Source of the DNA: a virus
Reading direction: 5' to 3' (one strand)
DNA: 32,275 nucleotides
IMG/VR virus record: IMGVR_UViG_3300035034_000065
Span: 1 to 32,275 of that record
A model generated the notes under the pieces. It was not told where the DNA came from. It worked only from the letters and a program-made list of their open reading frames with translations, and did no database searches. Below are positions 6,969 through 14,900 of the stretch, piece by piece. The first letter of the stretch is position 1. Each line of letters begins with the position of its first letter. The position numbers and the translations under genes were made by a program.

Positions 6969-6989
6969 CGTAAGTTTAGCCATTATATT
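6961..6989 (+). promoter_or_regulatory. Near-consensus sigma70 promoter
   Basis: TTGACT (6961-6966) and TATATT (6984-6989) are separated by exactly 17 bases, one mismatch each from TTGACA and TATAAT. The -35 box overlaps the last codons and stop of the helicase gene. Transcription would start near 6996, about 20 bases before the ATG at 7016. It would drive the genes from 7016 to the terminator at 8793-8825, including the putative SSB. Confidence 0.65.
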
Positions 6990-6999
6990 ACAAGTTCAA

Positions 7000-7009
7000 C
7001 CAACCGGAG
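7000..7009 (+). repeat. CCAACCGGAG motif, copy 2
   Basis: Lies between the predicted transcription start and the ATG at 7016. The CGGAG end serves as the ribosome binding site of that gene. The word matches copies at 5422-5430 and, on the other strand, 11940-11949. Confidence 0.4.
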
Positions 7010-7015
7010 ATTAAC

Positions 7016-7429
7016 ATGACTGACAGTACTGACAGTGGCTTACTGCCCGAAAAACTTACCCGAGTATTCCTCAAGATACGCGACAGACGTAGCGAACTAA
7101 AAGCCGCGTTTTCTGAAGAAGACAAAAAGCTAGAGGCCCAGCAAGATAAAGTTAAGGCCGCGCTTCTAGGTTTCTGCAAAACAAATGGCGTAGATAGCGT
7201 AAAAACAAACGCCGGCACGTTCTTCCGCACAGTTAAAACACGTTACTGGACTAACGATTGGGAGGAGATGAATGCATTTATCAAAGACAATGATGCGCAA
7301 CACTTCTACGAGAAACGCCTAAACCAAACTGCGGTTAAAGAGTTTATAGAGGAGGAGTTAGATGGTAACGCACCTGATTTTATTAACATAACTTCTGAAT
7401 ACCAAGTATCAGTAAGGAAAGGAAAATGA
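7016..7429 (+). CDS. Coiled-coil protein of the replication module (Gp157-like architecture)
   Basis: 137 residues; ATG 7016 is preceded by CGGAG. The N-terminal half is a charged helical, probably coiled-coil region (IRDRRSELKAAFSEEDKKLE, then AQQDKVKAALLGF). A small domain follows with a likely beta-hairpin (VKTNAGTFFRTVKTRYWTND), then helices and a short final strand (EYQVSVRKGK). A helical coil followed by 'K-T-x-x-G-T-F' is the layout of siphovirus Gp157-like proteins found beside phage SSB genes, but the resemblance is architectural, not proven. It is the first gene after the 6961 promoter and overlaps the next by ATGA. Confidence 0.75.
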   Translation: MTDSTDSGLLPEKLTRVFLKIRDRRSELKAAFSEEDKKLEAQQDKVKAALLGFCKTNGVDSVKTNAGTFFRTVKTRYWTNDWEEMNAFIKDNDAQHFYEKRLNQTAVKEFIEEELDGNAPDFINITSEYQVSVRKGK

Positions 7430-7833
7430 GTAACGGTCCATACGTTGGGATAGAAGCACTAGCTAATTACTTCGGTGTTTCTACGTCAACGGTACGCCAG
7501 TGGTTACGCGCCGATAAAATACCTGACAGCACCTACTTACGTGTCGGTTTAACATACCGATTCCATTTACGTGCTGTAGAGGATGCGTTGCTTAACTACA
7601 AATCGCGTGAGGGGATGACCTCCGAAGAACGGGCTAAGTTTGCCGATGCTATCATACAAAGTTTGGATAGTAGTGTAGACGAAACCCAAGCGGGTATATC
7701 TGAGCGCAGACTGCGAGAAGCAAATGCGGAGCTAGATGCAAAATCGCGTGGTGTACCGTACCTGAAAGAAGACCAAAGTTTGGACGAGGAACTTTCCTCT
7801 ATCCTAGAAGACGATGAACTAAAAGACATATAA
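7426..7833 (+). CDS. Excisionase/MerR-type HTH DNA-binding protein with acidic tail
   Basis: 135 residues starting at an ATGA overlap. The first 50 residues form a helix-turn-helix of the excisionase/HTH_17 type: VGIEALANYFGVSTSTVRQW, a linker, then a winged-like segment (LRVGLTYRFHLRAVEDALLN). The rest is charged and helical (ISERRLREANAELDAKSRG) and ends very acidic (DEELSSILEDDELKDI). It may regulate transcription or act as a replication accessory protein, as its neighbours are replication genes. No integrase is visible, so an excisionase role is not supported. Confidence 0.75.
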   Translation: MSNGPYVGIEALANYFGVSTSTVRQWLRADKIPDSTYLRVGLTYRFHLRAVEDALLNYKSREGMTSEERAKFADAIIQSLDSSVDETQAGISERRLREANAELDAKSRGVPYLKEDQSLDEELSSILEDDELKDI

Positions 7834-7842
7834 GGTAAAACA

Positions 7843-8784
7843 ATGAAAGAATTAATGAACATTAGCACAGCTCTAGCAAGCTCTGACTTATTTAAGTCTT
7901 TGCAGGAAACTACGGATAAGTTGGCAGGTAGCGGCGGTGGAGATTACCGTAGAATCAGCCTAAAAGGTAGTAAGTTCCGCCTCAAGCTAGGTGGTGAGCA
8001 AGTAGGTAACGCCCGTACCGATGCGTTACAGATAGTTATCGTAGATGCCGCGGAGTTATCACGTACATATTATGCAGGGGACTACGATTCAGATAACCCT
8101 ACGCCGCCCACTTGTTGGTCAGCGGATAGCAAATCGCCTGACCCGAAAGTACCTGCGTCTCAGAAGCAGTCAGACAACTGTAAGACCTGCCCTATGTCTA
8201 TAAAAGGCTCTGGCCAAGGTCAAAGCGCCGCATGTCGTTTTTCTCAGAAGTTAGCAGTAGTGCTCGATAACGAGTTAGAGGAAGAGAAGATACCTGTGTA
8301 TCAACTAAGCTTACCTGCCAAATCTGTATTCGGCGCGGCAGAAAGCGGTCACATGCCTATGCAAGCGTATGGCAAAATGCTTAAGACCCACAAGGCACCT
8401 GCTATTGCAGTGGTCACGGATATGTATTTTGATGAAGACAGCGATACTCCTAAAGTCTTCTTTAAACCTAACCGCATGCTTACTGAAACTGAACTCGCAC
8501 GAGTTGTTGAGCTACGCGACTCCGAGGAAGTAAAAGACGCTATCACTATGTCCGTAGCAGAAGCCGATGGTGTAGCAGAAGCCGATGGTGTAGCAGAAGC
8601 CGAAAAAGCCCCCGCTAAGAAAGCCCCTGCTAAGAAAGCCCCTGCTAAGACCAAAGTAGTAGAGGAAGAAGATGACGAAGAAGAAGCCATCGAAGAACCT
8701 AAGAAAGTAAGCAAGAAAGCTGAAAAGCCTGAAGTAAAAGTAGACGACGAGCTTGCCGGTCTGATTGACGATTGGGACGAGTAA
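7843..8784 (+). CDS. Putative ssDNA-binding protein with Cys cluster and acidic tail
   Basis: 313 residues from ATG 7843, with AAGG upstream. The core (about 25-240) is beta-rich (GSKFRLKLGGEQV; ALQIVIVDAAEL). It holds a cysteine cluster, CW (about 86), NCKTCP (about 111-114) and ACR (about 130), that could bind zinc. A repetitive hinge of VAEADG and KAPAK units follows. The end is a long acidic tail closing in DDELAGLIDDWDE, which resembles the acidic tails that SSBs use to recruit partners. Similar cysteine-containing proteins are annotated as SSBs in other phages; I infer the function from this layout and the position before the primase-helicase. RecT-like annealing is an alternative. Confidence 0.55.
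   Translation: MKELMNISTALASSDLFKSLQETTDKLAGSGGGDYRRISLKGSKFRLKLGGEQVGNARTDALQIVIVDAAELSRTYYAGDYDSDNPTPPTCWSADSKSPDPKVPASQKQSDNCKTCPMSIKGSGQGQSAACRFSQKLAVVLDNELEEEKIPVYQLSLPAKSVFGAAESGHMPMQAYGKMLKTHKAPAIAVVTDMYFDEDSDTPKVFFKPNRMLTETELARVVELRDSEEVKDAITMSVAEADGVAEADGVAEAEKAPAKKAPAKKAPAKTKVVEEEDDEEEAIEEPKKVSKKAEKPEVKVDDELAGLIDDWDE
8554..8649 (+). repeat. In-gene 18-bp and 15-bp tandem repeats (VAEADG and KAPAK)
   Basis: An 18-base unit, GTAGCAGAAGCCGATGGT, occurs twice in full (8554-8571, 8572-8589) and once in part. It is followed by three 15-base units of the form AAAGCCCCTGCTAAG (8605-8649). They encode VAEADG and KAPAK repeats in the linker before the acidic tail of the putative SSB. The near identity of units suggests recent slippage expansion. 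Confidence 0.85.
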
Positions 8785-8787
8785 GCG

Positions 8788-8804
8788 TTATGGGAATCCC
8801 ATAA
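8788..8804. promoter_or_regulatory. Intergenic palindrome TTATGGGAATCCCATAA (copy 2, mirror of copy 1)
   Basis: The exact reverse complement of the palindrome at 5405-5421, lying 3 bases after the stop of the putative SSB gene. Its arms overlap the left arm of the terminator at 8793-8825, so the two hairpins cannot form together. Confidence 0.6.
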
Positions 8805-8825
8805 TGGGGTTCCTTTCTTTTTCTT
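8793..8825 (+). terminator. Factor-independent terminator after the putative SSB gene
   Basis: The left arm GGAATCCC (8793-8800) pairs with GGGGTTCC (8806-8813) through one T-G wobble, with loop ATAAT. A pyrimidine run of mostly T follows (8814-8825). It should end transcripts from the 6961 promoter at least partly. The primase-helicase gene starts 13 bases further on and would need read-through, as no other clear promoter is seen. Confidence 0.65.
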
Positions 8826-8837
8826 CAGGGGATGGCA

Positions 8838-11687
8838 ATGAACCGTGAAAATTTTATAAGGACGCTACTGCCGACAAACGGGTTATACGCATTATTCGCA
8901 AAACATAAAAACGAAGAATGGCCTAGACAGACTTTCCACGACACTGTGGAGGGACTACTTAAAGCGCTAGACGCTTACGACGGGTATGACTTATATTGTG
9001 GGGTAGCTAGCTTTAAAGACGACAGCGATAGAAAGCAACATAATGTACACGAGATAAAAGCTTTCTTCTTAGACTTGGATGCCAAAGACTTCGGCTCTAA
9101 GAAAGAGGCGTTGACGCAACTACAGGCTTTTTGTAAGGTAACTAAACTACCAAAACCTACTCTTATCGATTCGGGTAGGGGCATACACGTTTACTGGTTA
9201 CTGGATAAAGCTATTGACGGTAGCACTTGGACTAAAGTAGCTACTAAACTAAAAGGTCTATGCGTACAGCATGGGCTTAAAGCTGACCCTGCGGTAACCA
9301 GTGACTCTGCAAGAGTAATGCGGATAGCAGGTACGTTTAACCATAAAGGCGAAGACCCCGTACCTTGCAGGGTGTTACAGTTTGACCCTGAGGCCGACAG
9401 AATTAGCCTAGAAGACTTCTCTGCTAAGATAGGTTACTCGTACGTACCTGAGCCAGAGTTTATAGTCCCTGCGGCGTTTGCGGGGCTAGAAGACCCACTA
9501 TCTGACAAGTTAAGTGGTAATACTGAATCATCCTTTAAAGTCATAATGCAGAAAACACAGAAGGGCAAAGGGTGCGCTCAGCTAAGAAACGCGGTACTTG
9601 ACAGTAAAGACCTAGATGAACCTACATGGCGAGGTGCATTATCTATAGCCGTAAGGTGTGTCGATAGTAGTGTAGCGCTACGCAAAGTATCTGAAAAGCA
9701 TCCTGATTACTCAGAGAAGCTGACAAAGAAGAAGGCTGACGAAACTAAAGGCCCGTATACTTGCGACATGTTTGAAAACCTTAATCCTGATTTATGCAAA
9801 GGTTGCCCCAATAAAGGTAAAGTAAAATCCCCTATAGTACTTGGTAACCAGTTAATAGAACTAGAACAAACCGGTGACGGCGAAAGCCACCAAGAAACGG
9901 TCAAGTTAGTCAAGGACGGCGAAGTATTGCATGAGCTAACTGCTAATGTACCGCGCCCGCCTAGAGGTTACTCGTACGGAAAAGAGGGAGGTGTCTACGG
10001 TGTTGAGGTAGATGAAGATGGCAACAAAGACTTCAAAGTGGTATGCAAGCATACACTTTACGTAGTCGATAGAACATACGACCCTATAGAACATCAGGAG
10101 TCGTTGATAGTCAGAGTACATATGCCGCAAGACGGTGTGCGGACCTTTATATTGTCTAACGCTCAAGTATCGTCTGCGGATAAGTTAAGAGAAGAACTCG
10201 CTAAGAAGGGTATACTATCTCTTAACCAGACAGAACTTAGGAGATACATCATGGCTTGGGTAGACCATTACCAACAATATGCTATGGCTAAAAAACCTAT
10301 ACGCCAGTTTGGGTGGCAAGGTGTTGAGTGCACCCAATTCGTTTTGGGCGAAACTGTTTATACAAAAAACGGACCAGAACTAGCACTGCCTTCGCCCAGA
10401 ACGGCACCTTACAATTCTTACTTCGACCCTAGAGGTACACTAGATAAGTGGGTAGCTAACTTAAAGTTTTGGGACGACCCTAGATTCGTACAGCAACAAT
10501 ACTGTATGGGTGTCGGATTCGGCTCAGTATTAATGGAACGCGATGCTACTAACGCCTCTATACTGCATTTATATAGTAAGGGTTCAGGGATAGGTAAGAC
10601 GGCTATAGTAGAAGCGATAGCTAGTATATGGGGGCAACCTCGCCCACTTGTTATGAATCAAGACGACACGCTAGCATCTAAGATGAACCGCTCTGAGGTG
10701 TGGCACAACATACCGCTTATCCTAGACGAGATAACTAACATAACCCCGCAGGAAGCGTCACAAATCATATATCAGATGTCCAGTGGTCAGCAACGAAGCC
10801 GTATGAACAGCAACGCCAACGAGGAACGTGTTAGGGGGGACAGGTGGTCGTTCTTCTGTATCACCACTGCTAATAATAGCATTCTAGATAAAGTTTGCGG
10901 TAGAGGAGGTAAAGCGTCGCCAGAGGCAGAAGCCCAGCGTGTTATCGAGATGCACGTAAACCGGCAGTACGCCGAGAACGACACAGCCAACAAGAAGATT
11001 GCACTGAAATTTAGAAACGCCTTAGAGACTTCGTGCGGTGTAGCAGGTCCAGTTTTTATACAGTGGGTAATAAACAATCCTACTGAGACCGACTTGATAA
11101 TATCAAAAGTACAAGAGGCTGTTGATACCCGCGCCGAATTATCCGCTACAAATAGGTTTTGGTCGGCACAAGTAACATACGCTATCGCGGCTTTGGTCAT
11201 ATGCAAGAAACTAGGACTTTTAAGTTACGACCCTAAAAACGTTATGAAGTACGCTATTCAGATACTACTAAAAGAAAACAAGGCAAACGTAGTAGACATG
11301 AAGCAAGGATGTGTACAGGTGATAAGTAGTTACGTAGCAGAGAACTTTAGTAACTTCTTGCAGGTAAGAAACGATAGTGACGCTTCAGATTCGGAGAACG
11401 GTACGCCGTTTATCCCACCAGACGAGAAAGCTAGAGTGAAGATACTGGGCAGATACGAGTCAGATAACTGCAGGTTGTTCTTGTTGTGCGGGCCATTTAA
11501 AGAGTGGTGCATAGATAGGCAGATTAACTACCGTGGTCTTCTCACTGACATACGTGAAGCGTACCCGTCAAGCGAGATAAAGACGTGCCGAATTGGTACT
11601 GGCACTAAACTAGACTTGGGTAGTAGCCGCACTTTAGTTATACCGTGGAGCCATAATGACGCAGATTCTCAAAGCCCTGCGTCATAA
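8838..11687 (+). CDS. Primase-polymerase fused to a DUF927-like helicase
   Basis: 949 residues from ATG 8838, chosen because AGGGG (8827-8831) then sits 6 bases upstream; an ATG at 8832 is in frame. The N-terminal archaeo-eukaryotic-type primase domain shows FFLDLD (Asp79, Asp81), DSGRGIHVYW (His117) and DPAVTSDSARVMRIAGTFNH (about 150-168). A Cys-rich segment, LCKGCPNKGK (about 320), may bind zinc. The C-terminal half is a DUF927/SF3-like helicase: LYSKGSGIGKT (Walker A, about 580-590), IPLILDEITNI (Walker B) and FFCITTANNSI (motif C). One protein would therefore prime and unwind for the family A polymerase at 2546. The length suits such fusions. Confidence 0.9.
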   Translation: MNRENFIRTLLPTNGLYALFAKHKNEEWPRQTFHDTVEGLLKALDAYDGYDLYCGVASFKDDSDRKQHNVHEIKAFFLDLDAKDFGSKKEALTQLQAFCKVTKLPKPTLIDSGRGIHVYWLLDKAIDGSTWTKVATKLKGLCVQHGLKADPAVTSDSARVMRIAGTFNHKGEDPVPCRVLQFDPEADRISLEDFSAKIGYSYVPEPEFIVPAAFAGLEDPLSDKLSGNTESSFKVIMQKTQKGKGCAQLRNAVLDSKDLDEPTWRGALSIAVRCVDSSVALRKVSEKHPDYSEKLTKKKADETKGPYTCDMFENLNPDLCKGCPNKGKVKSPIVLGNQLIELEQTGDGESHQETVKLVKDGEVLHELTANVPRPPRGYSYGKEGGVYGVEVDEDGNKDFKVVCKHTLYVVDRTYDPIEHQESLIVRVHMPQDGVRTFILSNAQVSSADKLREELAKKGILSLNQTELRRYIMAWVDHYQQYAMAKKPIRQFGWQGVECTQFVLGETVYTKNGPELALPSPRTAPYNSYFDPRGTLDKWVANLKFWDDPRFVQQQYCMGVGFGSVLMERDATNASILHLYSKGSGIGKTAIVEAIASIWGQPRPLVMNQDDTLASKMNRSEVWHNIPLILDEITNITPQEASQIIYQMSSGQQRSRMNSNANEERVRGDRWSFFCITTANNSILDKVCGRGGKASPEAEAQRVIEMHVNRQYAENDTANKKIALKFRNALETSCGVAGPVFIQWVINNPTETDLIISKVQEAVDTRAELSATNRFWSAQVTYAIAALVICKKLGLLSYDPKNVMKYAIQILLKENKANVVDMKQGCVQVISSYVAENFSNFLQVRNDSDASDSENGTPFIPPDEKARVKILGRYESDNCRLFLLCGPFKEWCIDRQINYRGLLTDIREAYPSSEIKTCRIGTGTKLDLGSSRTLVIPWSHNDADSQSPAS

Positions 11688-11892
11688 CCACTTTATAGAG
11701 GTTGACGGGGTAAAGTTTGCCATCCGATGGAGTGACTTTGGGAAAGGGACTTCCTTTTTTATACCCTGCATTAATGCGTTTATGGTTACCAAGCAGGTAA
11801 AAAGCTACGTTAAGCAAGAGGGTTGGCAGGTTATTTATAGTATACGTGCAGAAGGCGGGTATTTTGGTGTTCGTTTTTGGAGAACAATGTGA
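11656..11892 (+). CDS. Small hypothetical basic protein, last gene of the rightward arm
   Basis: 78 residues; ATG 11656 follows GGAG (11648-11651 region) and overlaps the end of the primase-helicase gene by 32 bases. The protein is beta-rich and basic (FIEVDGVKFAIRWSDFGKGT; IYSIRAEGGYFGVRFWRTM), with a possible alpha/beta fold and no recognisable motif. It is followed by 56 bases and then the convergent terminator. A minus-strand reading frame covers the same span but lacks coupling with its neighbours. Function unknown. Confidence 0.6.
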   Translation: MTQILKALRHNHFIEVDGVKFAIRWSDFGKGTSFFIPCINAFMVTKQVKSYVKQEGWQVIYSIRAEGGYFGVRFWRTM

Positions 11893-11939
11893 TATATTCC
11901 CAATCGATGAACACACCTCCCTAGTAGACGTTTGTTTGT

Positions 11940-11949
11940 CTCCGGTTGG
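11940..11949 (-). repeat. CCAACCGGAG motif, copy 3 (minus strand)
   Basis: CTCCGGTTGG on the plus strand reads CCAACCGGAG on the minus strand, identical to 7000-7009. On that strand it directly follows the terminator hairpin, much as copy 1 follows the palindrome at 5405-5421. Confidence 0.4.
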
Positions 11950-11971
11950 ACCCCCGCAAGGGGGTCTTTTT
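11949..11971 (+). terminator. Strong rightward terminator at the convergence point
   Basis: Perfect 7-base arms GACCCCC (11949-11955) and GGGGGTC (11960-11966) enclose loop GCAA and are followed by TTTTT (11967-11971). The GC-rich stem, tetraloop and T-run are a textbook factor-independent terminator for the plus-strand arm. On the minus strand the same hairpin is not followed by T residues, so it should not act as a normal terminator for the leftward operon. The 80 bases between the two convergent genes hold little else. Confidence 0.9.
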
Positions 11972-11972
11972 A

Positions 11973-14900
11973 CTACCGGTCTTCGAACATCACAGTCCCA
12001 AGAGTATCTTCGTTAAATTGCTTTAAGTACTCCCGCATATTTTTAGAAAGGCTCACGCCGTTATACATCTCGTTTGAAGTCCTTATGTGCCCCTTCATAG
12101 AGGTTTTGATTCTATCTGGCGTTATAGCAAACTGCGGATTACGACGATTAAACTCCACCATCTCTTTAGCGGTTTCTCTAGCCGTTTTCAAATCGCCAAT
12201 GCGGATAGCAACATAATACTTCTTAGTTAGACTAGTAGCCTTCTTGTTTATAGCTTCCTCGACTCGTTTGAACCTACGTGTTTCTTCTTGCTTACGTAAG
12301 TACTCTTCTGGAGCGAACCCTATAACCTGAGATGCTATCTCTCCTGCTGACAAGTCATCGTGTACTAAGTCATAACGACGCGTTCGTATACCACCTTCTC
12401 CAGAGTACCTGAACGGTTTAAGGATATTAGATAATGCGGCAGGTGCTAGTTGCTCGAACCCACGTCGGTAGTTACCTTCTTGCAGGTCGTCTACACCTCT
12501 ATCTATGCGATTGTATATGCTTAGACCAACCCCACCGAAGACACCTGCTATTGTTTCCTCGTTCGTAGGATTCGGGTTAAACTTGTTCCCCTGCAATATT
12601 AAGTCAGTGAGGCGCATACGCACACCGGCATCTATGTCTACCCCGAAGCTTTCTAGCGCGGCGTTAACCCCACCACGGAACCAACCTTGACTTATATGAC
12701 TTTGTACAATCGTATCGAAGTCGTCCTCGTCGTCGTCACCAAACATCGCGTCGTAAATAAGCGCGACGGAGCCATATATCGGCAACCCATACACTCCCGA
12801 GAAGAACAGTGCCGTACCGTGTATACCAACAATCTGCCTAAGGGCTTCTTTGCGTTTTGTAGGGTCGTTTTTATATAGCTCTTTTACTGCATTCCTAGCT
12901 GTCTGGAACATCATGGTATACATGTGGATGCCGTAGTTCTTATACATCAACGCTACGCGCCCGATACCTTGCTGAGATAACCCAGATGCGGCTTCTAGTG
13001 TAGCACCGCCGTTTATGCGTTGGGTGTATTCGATTGCAAATTGCGCGGCTTCTGTCCTAGCACGGTTTATTGCATCGGCATCGCTCATGTCCGCACGATA
13101 CTCTTTGTATAACTTGCTATACTCCAAGTTGTAAGACGCTATCAATGTAGCTTGGCGTCCGAACCTTTCCGCTTGGCTAAACATGCCGGCACTTAAAGCA
13201 ACAAAGGTATTAATAAACCCCGTCTCTACTTCCTTGCCGCCCTCCGTTATGCCTAGAGCTTCGTTTAAGAAAGAGCTAGTTAACTGCCCTTGCTTTTTAG
13301 CCTCTAGTACCATCTGTTCGATACCTTTAAGTTGGTCCATTCTACTTTTAGGTAGTTTCAAATCTTTGCGAAGCTTTATTTTTGTCTCACCAGAAGCCTC
13401 GAAGGTAATGTCGAAGTATTCTTCTATGCCGTGGGCTATTGACCCCTTAGCTAGAGCCTTACCAGTAACAGTGTCCTCCCTAGCTACGCCACGCGCACCA
13501 AACACGATACTGCTAGCCTCGCGTATAGCTTTACTTGCTTCAGGGTATGAGTACTTGCCCCCCAACATAGGGAAAGCAACCATGGGCACTTGTGACAAGT
13601 TAACCAGTGCAGAAGCCATGTTAAAGCCGATAGTAAACACAAACGCAGTTTGGTTGATATTCTTAAATACCGCTTCCATGCCTTTGTTGTCGGCACCGTT
13701 TATAACGAAGTTAACCCGTTTATCCAGTTCTTGTTTAACCTGCATCTGGTACTTGGCTTTTGCTGGTTCGACCTTGTTGTTTACAATCTCAGTCTCTACC
13801 GTCTCCGCTAGTTCAGTTTTTAAATCCGTTAGTTCTTTAACTGCGTCTAGCCTAACCGTCTGCGTACCGTTTTGGTAACCTTTCTTGGCTAGCGCGTACC
13901 CCACGTCTTTAGAATACCCTACAGTATTATCTCTACTGCGGAACGAGTTAAGGATTGACGATTCTGGCAATGTATTTGTGTAGACATCGATAACGTCCGC
14001 TATAACGGTATCAGGTACGCCGCTATCTTTTAGCTCATTCAGCAAATCGTACATAAACGCCGTCGGCGGCACATCACTTATTTTGTTGGACTCGTTAGAA
14101 CGTCTGCGCTCTCTAACAGTGTCAGGAACATATGCGCTATCTTTTTTCAGCACCTCTATAAACTGCTTAGCCTCGGCACGACTGTCAAACTGCCTAACCA
14201 CATTAGTCGGTAAACCGCCGAAGTCACGTATCTCGTACGCCACAACAAAGTCTCCTTCCCTAACTAGCGGGAAGTACACTTCTAGCCTACCTCTTTCTAT
14301 TAGCTTCTTATTAAGTCTGTCCCTAGAGGCTTTGTTACCTGCGGCACCGGCTTTCTCCATTGTCTCTTCGATTCGACGGTTTAAGCTTTTCTCAACGTCT
14401 TTGCGCTGGTTGTCGTAGAACTCCCGCATCTCTCGATATATATTCTTAGTGCTAGGCTCCATTTTATCGAACACTTCTTTGAGCATTTTATAACTTTCGC
14501 GCTGCTCGTCCGTTTTATAATCAGATATGTCTTTCTTGTCTACGTCAACCTGCGAGATAGTGGCACCGAAATCTTCGTCATATATAAACGTGTTAAGGTA
14601 CGTACGTTGTGTTTCAGATAGTGCATTATACTTCTTAAGTAACGGACCAAGAATACCGTTAACCTTTTTCTCCATTAACTCTTGTGCGCCACGGTAGCGG
14701 TTAAAGGCTTTTAGCATGCGATGACCTATGTCACCTAGGCCGGCCCACTGCGCCATATCCGCGACTCCCTGCATCTGCAACACTCTATTAAACACGTTAG
14801 ATACCGCTTCAGGTACAGAAGTCACTAGGTCTGAGGCTTTGTTTACCCACTTCTTACGCTCGGCCACCGTGTTGAAAGTTTTGGTCTGATTGTCCATGTT

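Noticed and set aside
7426-7833. HTH protein as a phage excisionase
   Set aside because: No integrase or attachment site is visible and the gene sits among replication genes.
11638-11916. 92-codon minus-strand frame at the end of the rightward arm
   Set aside because: The plus-strand gene at 11656-11892 is better placed (overlap coupling, ribosome binding site), and this frame lies beyond the leftward operon's last gene with no start signal.
13183-13878. 231-codon plus-strand frame
   Set aside because: Antisense to the helical region of the giant protein, with no ribosome binding site or recognisable motif.
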